This document shows, in pieces, positions 24,576 to 32,757 of a stretch of DNA of 46,873 nt. Made by a program: the position numbers and the translations under genes. Location of the stretch: assembly GCA_017504405.1 (NCBI GenBank), contig JAFVRG010000013.1:1-46873 (forward strand), written 5' to 3'. The notes below the pieces were generated by a model that worked only from the letters and a program-made list of their open reading frames with translations, made no database searches and had not been told where the DNA came from. Within the stretch, counting starts at the first letter, position 1, and each line of letters opens with the position of its first letter. Origin of the DNA: Clostridia bacterium (GTDB taxonomy: Bacteria > Bacillota > Clostridia > Oscillospirales > CAG-272).

Positions 24576-25421
24576 TCACCCTACCCCTGCTATTTTTTCT
24601 GCCATTGTTATGAGATTTTCAATATAATTTTCGGATAGGGGGTCGAGCATAACCGCCCCTCCGTCTATCCCTTCGGCAAATGCCATTGCCTGTCTTTGCG
24701 ATGCTTGCGCCTGATAGAATATCACCTTAATGCCGTTTTCCCGTGCGAGGTCGGTGAGCGCCTGCATATCCTTAGCAGTCACTTCCTTGCCTTCATGTTC
24801 AAGGGCGTGCATTTCAAGACCGTATTCGTCTGCGAAATAACCGAATGCTGGGTGAAATACTATGAATTTTTTAGAGGAAAGGCTCGAAAAAAGCTCCTCA
24901 ATCCGTGCGCTTGTGCTGTCGAGTGCACTCTTAAACGCCTCCGCCCCCTGAGTATAAGCCTCAGCCCCCTCTGCATCGAGGGCGCACATAGTGTCGCATA
25001 TTATCTCACTCATCAGCCTTGCCCGCTTGACGGAGAGCCATATATGCGGGTCACGCTCCTCGCCCTGCATAAGGTCGGGAATTTCCTGACTCACACGCTC
25101 GTGTAGATTTACCGTGAGCGTGTCCTCGCCGAGCGCCGGCAGGACGTTTTTCTCGCTCGGAAGTCCTATTGCGAAATAAACGTCAGACTCTGCGAGTGCT
25201 AAAATCTCCCTCGGTGTGGGGTCGTAGCTCTCGGGGCTCGCACCCGACGGAACGGCGACAATCACGTTTGCCCTATCCCCGCATACCTCTCGGACAAAGG
25301 CGGCTACGGGCGCAACCGTGACACCCACGGTTATTTTTCCGTCATCCTCGGTGGGTGTGCAAGCGCAAAGCGATGCTGATAATATAAAAATAAGAATAAG
25401 AAAAAGCGAAAATTTTTTCAT
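24576..25421 (-). CDS. znuA: Zinc-binding lipoprotein of the ABC transporter
   Basis: A 281-aa substrate-binding protein. The signal peptide MKKFSLFLILIFILSASLCAC ends in a lipobox (LCAC), so it is anchored outside the membrane. Metal-ligand regions are DPHIWLS, FHPAFGYFADEYGL and LEHEGKEVTAKD. The long His-rich loop common in ZnuA is missing, while the ATPase of the same operon is His-rich. A longer open frame starts at 25484, but ATG 25421 has AGGG seven bases ahead and begins the signal peptide. First gene of znuA-znuC-znuB-patatin. Manganese as alternative substrate cannot be ruled out. Confidence 0.92.
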   Translation of the reverse strand: MKKFSLFLILIFILSASLCACTPTEDDGKITVGVTVAPVAAFVREVCGDRANVIVAVPSGASPESYDPTPREILALAESDVYFAIGLPSEKNVLPALGEDTLTVNLHERVSQEIPDLMQGEERDPHIWLSVKRARLMSEIICDTMCALDAEGAEAYTQGAEAFKSALDSTSARIEELFSSLSSKKFIVFHPAFGYFADEYGLEMHALEHEGKEVTAKDMQALTDLARENGIKVIFYQAQASQRQAMAFAEGIDGGAVMLDPLSENYIENLITMAEKIAGVG

Positions 25422-25444
25422 TCTGCTACCCTGATTAAAATAAT

Positions 25445-25492
25445 GCGTAATTACAGTAGATAAAGTATAGCACAAAAACTTCAAAAAAACAA
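25445..25492 (-). promoter_or_regulatory. Promoter and possible Zur operator of the zinc operon
   Basis: Minus-strand TTGTTT (25492-25487), 17-base spacer, TATACT (25469-25464). A GTAATTAC palindrome (25447-25454) follows just past the start site and resembles the core of the Bacillus Zur box. Zur control is inference. Confidence 0.5.
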
Positions 25493-25552
25493 TTATATTT
25501 TTGTAAAAAAGAAAATATATTGGAAAATACAGGGAAAAGTGAGGTGTATCGG

Positions 25553-26056
25553 GTGAAAAGGGCGGTTGTACTGATTATGATAATATCACTGTTTTTTCTC
25601 TCTGCCTGCTCAAGCGGCAATACACCGCAGAGGGTGTACGAATCCTTTGTGGATAAGTACGGACAGCTCCCCGTCGGCACGCTCTACGACAGCGAGAAAA
25701 AGGAATGGGAGGACGGCTACGTGTCCGACAGGCTTATAGAGAGCCTTTACGGCTGCACCCGTGACGGGGGAGAAATGGAGCACGTTTTGTCCTTTTGCGT
25801 TTATCTCTCGTCAAGGAGCGATGAAGTTTACGAGCTGGGGATATTTTTGTGCAACAGCCACAGCGAGGCGGAGCAGGTGGCGAAAATGTGCCTTTTACGC
25901 ATTGATACCGTGAAGGAAATTCGTATTAAAACCGAGGGGGAGGTGGGGCTTTCCTCTCTTGACGGCGCATTCGTGCGTGTCAGCGGAAAATTCTGCGTCT
26001 ATTCTATTATGCCCGACAACGAGGCGTCCTCACGTGCGCTCGACCGAGCGCTATAG
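25553..26056 (+). CDS. Small lipoprotein, possibly DUF4358-like
   Basis: A 167-aa protein with a lipoprotein signal peptide (KRAVVLIMIISLFFLSAC, cysteine at about 19), so anchored on the outer face of the membrane. GTG at 25553 is chosen because GAGG lies eight bases ahead and the signal peptide starts here; a TTG at 25520 lacks a site. The mature part has an alpha/beta look with YELGIFLCNSHSEAEQVAK, reminiscent of DUF4358 lipoproteins, but I am not sure of that. Function unknown. It is divergent from znuA, about 130 bases away, and followed by a weak hairpin. Confidence 0.75.
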   Translation: MKRAVVLIMIISLFFLSACSSGNTPQRVYESFVDKYGQLPVGTLYDSEKKEWEDGYVSDRLIESLYGCTRDGGEMEHVLSFCVYLSSRSDEVYELGIFLCNSHSEAEQVAKMCLLRIDTVKEIRIKTEGEVGLSSLDGAFVRVSGKFCVYSIMPDNEASSRALDRAL

Positions 26057-26135
26057 CCTCTGCCTAAAGCGTTGCCTGTTCTGCCGTTGCAGGCGCTCTG
26101 CTTTCGTCGGGCGCTATCCCCTCGCCGACCGAGTG

Positions 26136-26153
26136 CTGAAAATACTTTTTCAG
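26136..26153 (+). terminator. Weak terminator-like hairpin after the lipoprotein gene
   Basis: Seven-base-pair stem (ctgaaaa 26136-26142 with ttttcag 26147-26153). No long T-run, so efficiency is doubtful. The rest of 26057-26180 shows no gene. Confidence 0.4.
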
Positions 26154-26187
26154 TTTATGTATAAAAAATTAAAAATGCGGGAAAATA

Positions 26188-26216
26188 TTGACAACTCAAA
26201 ATAAAGGTGTTAAAAT
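26188..26216 (+). promoter_or_regulatory. Promoter of the manganese-riboswitch/ATPase unit
   Basis: Perfect TTGACA (26188-26193), 17-base spacer, TAAAAT (26211-26216). Confidence 0.85.
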
Positions 26217-26223
26217 ATATAAG

Positions 26224-26331
26224 AATAAGGGAGTAATCGGCACCTTGTGCGGTGACTGTCAACAACCGCCCTCTTTGAGAGCTGGCGTCACCTTAACGGA
26301 TGAGACTTATCGGGCGATAGGTCTCTTTTTT
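26224..26331 (+). promoter_or_regulatory. yybP-ykoY-type manganese riboswitch with terminator
   Basis: The leader has the hallmark pieces of the yybP-ykoY class: GGGAGTAATCGGCACC at its 5' side, a central GTCAACA/CCGCCCTCTTTG region, and GGATGAGACTTATC at the 3' side. Directly after comes a stem of about 11 base pairs (26302-26312 with 26315-26325) plus six T, an intrinsic terminator overlapping the aptamer's 3' strand. High Mn2+ should stabilise the aptamer and allow read-through into the P-type ATPase. The class is Mn2+ sensing by established knowledge; the match here is by eye. Confidence 0.82.
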
Positions 26332-26374
26332 CGTATTACGCCCATTTCAGAAATCTATTACGGAGGATTTAGAA

Positions 26375-29068
26375 TTGAAGGAGTATTTAAAGGATAGCGA
26401 GCAGGTTCTGTCCGAGCTTTCGGCTGACCGTGAGGGGCTTTCTTCCGCTGAGGCGGCGGCAAGACTTGAAAAGCACGGAAAAAACAAGCTGGCGGAGGGT
26501 AAGAAGGAATCCCTTTTGTCAAAGATTTTAAAGCAATTTGCAGAGCCGATGACGCTCATACTCATTGCGGCGGCTATTATTTCGGGAGTTCTCGCTATTG
26601 TAGAGCGTGAGTTCCCCTCGGACGTTATAATCATTTTAGCCGTCGTTATAATCAATGCCGTGCTCGGCGTTTTCCAGGAGAGCAAGGCAGAGGCGGCAGT
26701 TGCCGCGCTTAACCAGATATCCGCCCCGACCTCAAAGGTTTTGCGTGACGGACGTATACAGACGGTTAAGAGTGACGAGCTGACAATCGGTGATATCATA
26801 ATCCTCGAGGCGGGCGACTCCGTCCCCGCAGATGCGAGAATTATCGAGTGCGCATCTATGAAGGTTGAGGAGGCGGCGCTCACGGGTGAATCCGTCCCTG
26901 TTGATAAGACGGAGAGGGCGATAAACGCCCCCGACGGCACAGTGCCTCTCGGTGACCGCAAGAATATGGTATTTATGGGCAGCACCGTCGTTTACGGCAG
27001 AGGTAAGGCTGTAATTACCGCCATCGGTATGGATACCGAGATGGGTAAGATTGCGGATGCTCTGACAAAGGCGCAGGAGGGCAAGACCCCCCTGCAGATG
27101 AAGCTCGGTCAGCTCTCAAAAATCCTCACCTACCTCGTTATCGGTATATGCGTTGTTATATTCGGCGTAAACCTTATACGTGCGGCAGCTTCGGGTGATT
27201 TCTCGGGCGAAATTGTGCTTGATACCTTTATGATAGCGGTGTCGCTCGCCGTTGCGGCAATCCCCGAGGGACTTGCAACGGTTGTTACGATAGTTCTCTC
27301 TATCGGCGTTACCAATATGTCAAGGCGCAATGCTATAATCCGCAAGCTGACGGCGGTTGAAACGCTCGGCTGTACGCAGATAATCTGCTCGGATAAGACA
27401 GGTACGCTCACGCAGAACAAGATGACGGTTGTCGAGCATTTCGGAGAGGACGAGAGGCTCATTGCAGTTGCAATGTCGCTCTGCTCGGATGCCGAATATG
27501 ACACCGAGAAAAAGGATGCTGTCGGCGAGCCCACCGAGTGTGCGCTCGTAAACTATGCGGAGAAGCTCGGAGTCGGCAAAAACGCAAAGAAGCTCGAGTA
27601 CCCCCGTATAGGCGAGGCGCCCTTCGATTCTATGAGAAAGATGATGAGTGTCGTCTGCAAGGGTAGCGACGGTATAGTCCAGTATACAAAGGGTGCGCCC
27701 GACGTCGTTATTTCCCGTTGTACGAGGGTTCTCGTTGACGGCAAAGAGGTTGAAATGACCGATGCCAAGAGAGATGAAATTCTCTCTGCCAATAAGGCAA
27801 TGGCTGATAAGGCTCTGCGTGTTCTCGCAGTTGCTTTGGTAAAGCACGAAATCGCTCCTGCCGACTTCTCCCCCGAGGCACTTGAAAACGAAATGACCTT
27901 TATCGGTCTTGTCGGTATGATAGACCCCGTCCGTGAGGAGGTAAAGCCCGCAATTGAGGAGTGCCGCCGTGCAGGCATCCGACCGATAATGATTACGGGC
28001 GACCACAAGGATACGGCGGTTGCAATAGCAATTCAGCTCGGCATCATCACCTCGGCTGACGAGGCAATTACCGGCGCTGAGCTCGATAAGATTTCAGATG
28101 AGGAATTTGAAACCACAGTTGAAAAATATTCGGTATACGCCCGTGTTCAGCCCGAGCACAAGACGAGAATTGTCAACGCTTGGCGTGCAAAGGGTAAGGT
28201 TACTGCTATGACGGGCGACGGCGTAAACGACGCCCCCTCGATAAAGAACTCCGACATCGGTGTCGGTATGGGTATCACGGGAACCGACGTTACCAAAAAC
28301 GTTGCCGATATGGTTCTGGCTGACGATAACTTCGCAACGATAGTTTCCGCTGTCGGCGAGGGAAGAAGAATTTACGACAATATCCGTAAGGCTATTCAGT
28401 TCTTGCTCGCATCCAACCTCTCCGAGGTTCTGGCGATATTCTTCACCACCCTCTTTGGCTGGACGATATTCAAGCCCGTACACCTCTTGTGGATAAACCT
28501 CATAACCGACTCTCTCCCCGCCCTTTCGCTCGGTATGGAAAAGCCCGAAAAGGATATAATGGACAGAAATCCGAGGGATAAAAAAGAGGGAATATTCGCA
28601 GGCGGTCTTGGTCTTGCAGTTGTATATCAGGGCGTGTTCGTAACTCTGCTCACTATTGCTTCTTATATTATAGGTAGATTCTGGCTCGCAGACAGCTTCC
28701 ACCACGAGGCAATTTTGGCAGGCACCTATTCGGCAGAGCAGCTCGGACAGTCGATGGCATTCTTGACGCTCTCAATGGCGGAGATTTGCCATTCCTTCAA
28801 TATGCGCTCACTGCACGGCTCAATCTTCACGATGAAGCATCAGAACAAGTGGCTCTGGGGCGCAGCGGCACTCTCGCTCATTCTCACCACTGTCGTTATC
28901 GAGGTTCCGTTCCTTGCAAGAGCATTCGACCTTGCTCACCTCGACCTTATGGAATATGGTATAGCTCTTGCACTCGCAATCACGGTTATCCCCGTTGTTG
29001 AGATTTGCAAAATCTTTACCCGTATGCACGACCGCAAAAGGGCGCAGCTCCTTGCCGATGCTGCCTGA
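26375..29068 (+). CDS. P2-type cation-transporting ATPase (Ca2+/Mn2+), TTG start
   Basis: An 897-aa P-type ATPase that exports Ca2+ and probably Mn2+. An N-terminal cytoplasmic piece is followed by M1-M2, the actuator domain with TGES (170-173), M4 with the ion-site PEGL (about 297-300), the phosphorylated Asp340 in DKTGT, KGAPD in the nucleotide domain, TGDGVNDAP, and six C-terminal helices with LLWINLITDSLPALSLG. It most resembles bacterial SERCA-like pumps (YloB/LMCA1). The start is TTG with GGAGG eight bases ahead and no better codon nearby. Control by the upstream manganese riboswitch supports a role in Mn2+ efflux. Confidence 0.95.
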   Translation: MKEYLKDSEQVLSELSADREGLSSAEAAARLEKHGKNKLAEGKKESLLSKILKQFAEPMTLILIAAAIISGVLAIVEREFPSDVIIILAVVIINAVLGVFQESKAEAAVAALNQISAPTSKVLRDGRIQTVKSDELTIGDIIILEAGDSVPADARIIECASMKVEEAALTGESVPVDKTERAINAPDGTVPLGDRKNMVFMGSTVVYGRGKAVITAIGMDTEMGKIADALTKAQEGKTPLQMKLGQLSKILTYLVIGICVVIFGVNLIRAAASGDFSGEIVLDTFMIAVSLAVAAIPEGLATVVTIVLSIGVTNMSRRNAIIRKLTAVETLGCTQIICSDKTGTLTQNKMTVVEHFGEDERLIAVAMSLCSDAEYDTEKKDAVGEPTECALVNYAEKLGVGKNAKKLEYPRIGEAPFDSMRKMMSVVCKGSDGIVQYTKGAPDVVISRCTRVLVDGKEVEMTDAKRDEILSANKAMADKALRVLAVALVKHEIAPADFSPEALENEMTFIGLVGMIDPVREEVKPAIEECRRAGIRPIMITGDHKDTAVAIAIQLGIITSADEAITGAELDKISDEEFETTVEKYSVYARVQPEHKTRIVNAWRAKGKVTAMTGDGVNDAPSIKNSDIGVGMGITGTDVTKNVADMVLADDNFATIVSAVGEGRRIYDNIRKAIQFLLASNLSEVLAIFFTTLFGWTIFKPVHLLWINLITDSLPALSLGMEKPEKDIMDRNPRDKKEGIFAGGLGLAVVYQGVFVTLLTIASYIIGRFWLADSFHHEAILAGTYSAEQLGQSMAFLTLSMAEICHSFNMRSLHGSIFTMKHQNKWLWGAAALSLILTTVVIEVPFLARAFDLAHLDLMEYGIALALAITVIPVVEICKIFTRMHDRKRAQLLADAA

Positions 29069-29109
29069 CGGCGATATAAAATAATCCGTGCGGTGAAGCC
29101 GCACACCCG

Positions 29110-29147
29110 AAGGGGCGAAGAGATCTTTGCCCCTTTTCATTTTTTCG
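29110..29147 (+). terminator. Intrinsic terminator of the ATPase gene
   Basis: Stem aaggggc (29110-29116) with gcccctt (29129-29135), a paired AAGA/TCTT interior, then a T-rich tail. Confidence 0.8.
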
Positions 29148-29172
29148 TAAAAGCGCACTAAAAAATGAGATA

Positions 29173-29201
29173 TTGAAATTCACGGCGAGCTGTGATACAA
29201 T
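29173..29201 (+). promoter_or_regulatory. Promoter of the 29252 gene and possibly the WYL pair
   Basis: TTGAAA (29173-29178), 17-base spacer, TACAAT (29196-29201). No terminator is seen between 29974 and 30024, so it may drive all three genes. Confidence 0.75.
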
Positions 29202-29251
29202 ATAAAGTACGAAGGCATTAGTAAGCTTTAAGTATTACCGAGGTAAAGAGT

Positions 29252-29974
29252 ATGACGGAAATTGAAACCATTGAATATGCAAAATCCTTTATAGACAAGC
29301 TTGCAAACGGAATTAACCCGATTGATGACAGCCCGATACCCGACGGAGACGTTATAAACAACGTGCGCCTTTCAAGGTGCTTATTCTTCGTGTCCGATAT
29401 TTTACGCAAGGTTATAGATAACGGCGGGATTCCCGCCAAAAAGCCTGAAGCCAAAGCAAAGAAAAAGAGGGAAATGGTCGTAACCGATGAAATGCGTCTA
29501 AATCTTAAACCGTATGCTGAGGACGTCAACGGAAGCACGATTACAAGATTGATAAATAATCAAATTCCCGAGGGTGAGCCCAGGTTGAAGATGACAACCC
29601 TCAACAAATGGCTTAAACAATTAGGACTTATAGAAAAAGTTGAGATACGGGGAAGAAAGTGTAAGTGTCCTACTCCTATGGGTGAGGAAATCGGAATGTA
29701 CTGCAAGGTAAGCGAGAGTAGTTACGGAAGCTATTGTATTACAATGTTTACTCCCGAGGCGCAGCAGTTCGTTCTTGACAATATAGACGACCTAGTGGCA
29801 TTTCAGTATCCAAGCGCATCGGAAAGAAGCTTCAAGCCGTGGACGGATGAGGAAAATCAGATTATGATTTCTGCCTTTAACGAGGGCAAGAGCATAACAG
29901 AAATCGCTTCTCTGCTTCAGCGCTCATACGGCGCTGTCAGAAAGCGTTTGAAAAAATTGGAGCTGCTACCGTAA
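29252..29974 (+). CDS. Hypothetical DNA-binding protein
   Basis: A 240-aa protein I cannot name. The N-terminal third (YAKSFIDKLANGINPID, then VINNVRLSRCLFFVSDIL) looks like a conserved helical head. A middle part carries CKCPTPMGEEIG. Residues about 192-238 (FKPWTDEENQIMISAFNEGKSITEIASLLQRSYGAVRKRLKKL, read in pieces) form a SANT/Myb-like helix-turn-helix, so DNA binding is likely. ATG start with GAGG eight bases upstream and its own promoter. It lies 49 bases ahead of the first WYL gene in the same direction, so it may belong to the same regulatory unit. Function unknown. Confidence 0.7.
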   Translation: MTEIETIEYAKSFIDKLANGINPIDDSPIPDGDVINNVRLSRCLFFVSDILRKVIDNGGIPAKKPEAKAKKKREMVVTDEMRLNLKPYAEDVNGSTITRLINNQIPEGEPRLKMTTLNKWLKQLGLIEKVEIRGRKCKCPTPMGEEIGMYCKVSESSYGSYCITMFTPEAQQFVLDNIDDLVAFQYPSASERSFKPWTDEENQIMISAFNEGKSITEIASLLQRSYGAVRKRLKKLELLP

Positions 29975-30023
29975 TTTGTTGCAGAAAATCTGTTTATTTT
30001 AGGTCAATAGAAAGGGGGAGGCT

Positions 30024-31277
30024 ATGTCAGCATACAGCGAGCTTGTCAAAAGCTTTGAGCGCATACGCGCATATATGCGGGAATTCTACGTTTACGGCTT
30101 TAAGAGCCGAGATGATTATAACAGAAAGAGCGCACGCTCTTATGACGATGAACGGCGCCGTATGGAAAGCTGGCTCGGCGAGCATATGAGCTTTGTCCGC
30201 ACGCCCGAGGGAAAGAACGTATTCATTTCCATCGACAGCCGCAGCTCAAGGCATAATCCCTTTTACAATGCCTGGAAGGCAAAGAGCTTTACTGACGGAG
30301 ATATCACGCTGCACTTCATAATATTCGATATCCTTTACTCTCCCGAGGTGCGCTACACGCTCTCGGATATAATGAAAATGATTGACGGGGAGTATCTGGA
30401 GGGATTTTCCTCACCGCTGATGCTTGACGAATCAACGGTACGCAAAAAGCTGAAGGAATATTGTGAGGAAGGTATTATAACAACCGAAAAGCAGGGCAGA
30501 AAGGTTTTCTATCACAGAACCGAAAGCCCTGATATCGAAGCTCTTGGCGACGTGCTGGATTTTTATTCTGAGGTAGCCCCCTGCGGCGTTATCGGCTCGT
30601 TTTTGCTGGATAAGGGGGGCGCTCACTCGGAGTCCTTTACCTTTAAGCATCATTACATAACGAGCGCTATGGACAGCGGTGTTCTGGTGGGACTGCTCGA
30701 CGCTATGCAGAAAAAGAGTGTCGTGACTGTTTCCAATCTCAGCCGTAAGTGCGATGAGCCAAGACGTAACAGAATTATTCCCCTGCGCATTTTTATCAGT
30801 GTGCAAAACGGCAGGCAGCATTTGCTTGCATATCAGCCCGATTTCGACTGCATAAAATCATTTCGCATAGATTTCTTATCGGATGTGAGAATCGAGGAGC
30901 CAACGCCACGCTTCGATGAGCTTCGGGCGCAGCTTGACGGCATGCAGAGTAAAATGTGGGGCGTTAATATCAAGCGCAGCCGTCACGGTGAGGAGAAGCT
31001 TGAGCACGTTGAATTTACCGTCAGAGTAGAGAGCGGCGAGGACTATATTGTAAGGCGTCTTGAGCGTGAGAAGCGCATAGGGAAAATTGAAAGGCTTGAT
31101 GATTTCACGTATCGCTTCACGGCGGACGTTTATGAGTCAAATGAGATGATTCCGTGGCTGAGAACCTTTATCTGTCGCATTACTCATATGAGCTTCTCTA
31201 ACCGTACGGTGGAGAACCTTTTCAAGAGCGATATTAAAGAAATGTACCGTATGTACGGAATCGAGGCGGACGTATGA
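30024..31277 (+). CDS. WYL-domain transcriptional regulator 1
   Basis: A 417-aa regulator. Residues about 95-165 look like a winged-helix DNA-binding part (YTLSDIMKMIDGEYLEGF...STVRKKLKEYCEEGIITTEKQG). Residues about 220-295 form the WYL domain, with IIPLRIFISVQNGRQHLLAY and FRIDFLSDV. WYL proteins sense ligands, often nucleic acids or nucleotides, and frequently control defence, DNA-damage and RNA-repair genes. The ribosome site is strong (GGGGGAGG). Its last bases overlap the next WYL gene by four (ATGA), so the two are translationally coupled and probably work together. Likely target: the slipin-rtcB unit next door; inferred. Confidence 0.87.
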   Translation: MSAYSELVKSFERIRAYMREFYVYGFKSRDDYNRKSARSYDDERRRMESWLGEHMSFVRTPEGKNVFISIDSRSSRHNPFYNAWKAKSFTDGDITLHFIIFDILYSPEVRYTLSDIMKMIDGEYLEGFSSPLMLDESTVRKKLKEYCEEGIITTEKQGRKVFYHRTESPDIEALGDVLDFYSEVAPCGVIGSFLLDKGGAHSESFTFKHHYITSAMDSGVLVGLLDAMQKKSVVTVSNLSRKCDEPRRNRIIPLRIFISVQNGRQHLLAYQPDFDCIKSFRIDFLSDVRIEEPTPRFDELRAQLDGMQSKMWGVNIKRSRHGEEKLEHVEFTVRVESGEDYIVRRLEREKRIGKIERLDDFTYRFTADVYESNEMIPWLRTFICRITHMSFSNRTVENLFKSDIKEMYRMYGIEADV

Positions 31278-32185
31278 TATTCAGCGAGCTTTATTCTGCA
31301 TACTATAATACGGTTGCGAGTATTATATCAAGACTCCTTGACGGAGAAAACGACGAAAAAAAGCTGCATCAGATAGTTTCCGAAAAGGCATTCGGGGAGA
31401 GTGCGCTGACGATTTTGCCCGCACTAAAGGGCGAGAAATGGCAGCTGATGCGCTCCGATATGACGACTGCAATTTCACGGAAGCCGACGATGCCGCTGAC
31501 GTTGCTTCAAAGGCGTTGGTTAAAAGCAATTTCTCTCGATTTGCGTATTAAGCTTTTTGGAGTTGAATTTGAGGGGCTTGACGGTGTGGAGCCGTTGTTT
31601 ACCGCCAATGATTATTTAATATACGATAGGTACAGCGACGGCGATCCCTTTGATGATGAGGGGTATATCAACCGATTTCGGTTCATTTTGGCGGCTATTC
31701 GAGAGAGAGCGCCAATAAAAATAGCTTTAAGCAATAAAGACGGTAATAGTACCTTTACGAAATGTATTCCCATAAGACTGGAGTATTCCGAAAAGGATGA
31801 CAAATTCCGATTGATCACAGGCGGATGTCATTTCCTTCCCGTTATTAATTTATCGAAAGTCACGTCCTGCTCAAGGTACAACGGTGAGTATAAAATCAGC
31901 ACAAATCAGCGTGATGTGCAGTATAGGACTGTCACAATGGAAATCACTGATGAGCGCAATGCGCTGGAGCGAGTTATGCTTCATTTTGCGCATTTTGAGA
32001 AAAGGGCAGAGAAGCTTGACGGGAATCGGTACACGGTGAAAATCAAATATGACAGCAACGATGAGTCGGAGATCGTCATTCGGGTTCTTTCGTTCGGACC
32101 TCTTGTCAGAGTGACCGAGCCGTCCCGCTTTGTCAATTTGATAAAGGACAGGCTGATACGGCAAAAAAACTGCAATTTGAGATAA
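31274..32185 (+). CDS. WYL-domain protein 2
   Basis: A 303-aa partner of the preceding WYL regulator, overlapping it by four bases. A helical N-terminal region (about 1-110, with MPLTLLQRRWLKAISLD) is followed by a WYL-like domain at about 135-205 (APIKIALSNKDGN, CIPIRLEYSEKDDKFRLITGG) and a C-terminal beta-rich part (WCX-like) to the end. The WYL triad itself is degenerate, and no clear DNA-binding motif is visible, so it may be the sensor or partner subunit of a WYL heterodimer. A strong terminator closes the unit. Confidence 0.8.
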   Translation: MIFSELYSAYYNTVASIISRLLDGENDEKKLHQIVSEKAFGESALTILPALKGEKWQLMRSDMTTAISRKPTMPLTLLQRRWLKAISLDLRIKLFGVEFEGLDGVEPLFTANDYLIYDRYSDGDPFDDEGYINRFRFILAAIRERAPIKIALSNKDGNSTFTKCIPIRLEYSEKDDKFRLITGGCHFLPVINLSKVTSCSRYNGEYKISTNQRDVQYRTVTMEITDERNALERVMLHFAHFEKRAEKLDGNRYTVKIKYDSNDESEIVIRVLSFGPLVRVTEPSRFVNLIKDRLIRQKNCNLR

Positions 32186-32197
32186 AAAAGCTATTTT

Positions 32198-32231
32198 AGC
32201 TGCGAATTCTTTTGAGTTCGCAGCTTTTTTT
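32198..32231 (+). terminator. Intrinsic terminator of the WYL pair
   Basis: Perfect nine-base-pair stem (32198-32206 with 32217-32225) and a seven-T run. Confidence 0.9.
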
Positions 32232-32233
32232 CC

Positions 32234-32262
32234 GTGAAAAGAGATTTTTTGAATGGTAAAAT
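32234..32262 (+). promoter_or_regulatory. Promoter of the structured RNA / slipin-rtcB unit
   Basis: GTGAAA (32234-32239), 17-base spacer, TAAAAT (32257-32262), predicting a transcript from about 32269. The -35 is imperfect, which fits a regulated promoter. Confidence 0.55.
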
Positions 32263-32268
32263 ATTCTT

Positions 32269-32720
32269 GCAAGGCTACTTCAGGCGTGTGTTTGAGTTAC
32301 ATCCTTCACCGCGGTGCACAAGGAAATTCCAAGGTGTATGTCAGAAGATCACTTGCTCCTCTTCAGATAAGCCCTACAGCTTAAACTGATTTCGGTTCAA
32401 AAGGGAACCTCTTACGCGGGTTCGAATCCCGCCGTGTGCTATTTGGCATATCGCCAGTGGATTGGTTTTGTCCTTCGGACTAAGTGACGCATAAAAGCGT
32501 TAAAGAACAATTTAAAGATCCGTAATCATTCGGCTAAGATATCGGGCATAAGCTCTGATATCAGAAGCAATGCGAAAACGTGCCTTGCCTGAAAACAGAT
32601 ACCGTGTTTATTAAAATCGGCGCCAAAAGGTTACTTTCCGTGCCGTGTCTGATGCACTAAAGTATTCAGCCGCCGTTTTTGCATGAATGATGACGGCACG
32701 CATCAAAGGCTCTTGGGAGC
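32269..32720 (+). ncRNA. Structured non-coding RNA or long leader with a tRNA-like module
   Basis: The 572 bases between the WYL pair and the slipin hold no gene but much structure. The tRNA-like part: a perfect T-arm (gcggg 32416-32420, loop TTCGAAT, cccgc 32428-32432); a possible acceptor (gcacaag 32316-32322 with cgtgtgc 32433-32439, six of seven pairs); a class-II-like variable arm (ggttc 32394-32398 with gaacc 32405-32409); an anticodon-like arm (32363-32389, inner stem taagc/gctta); and a D-side hairpin (32330-32355). No CCA follows. Further down are a gatatc/gatatc pairing (about 32540-32562), a long stem (cgtgccgt 32639-32646 with acggcacg 32693-32700) and gctc/gagc (32709-32720). No T-run ends it, so it probably continues into slipin-rtcB mRNA. 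Confidence 0.65.
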
Positions 32721-32757
32721 ATCAACATAAATCAAATCAGATGAAAGGATACATATT

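Noticed and set aside
32100..32440. tmRNA (ssrA) as explanation for the T-arm at 32416-32432
   Set aside because: The matching 5' acceptor half would fall inside the WYL gene, no tag reading frame is seen and no CCA end is present.
32316..32440. Ordinary class II tRNA gene
   Set aside because: No normal D-arm, no seven-base anticodon loop, acceptor mismatch and excessive length.
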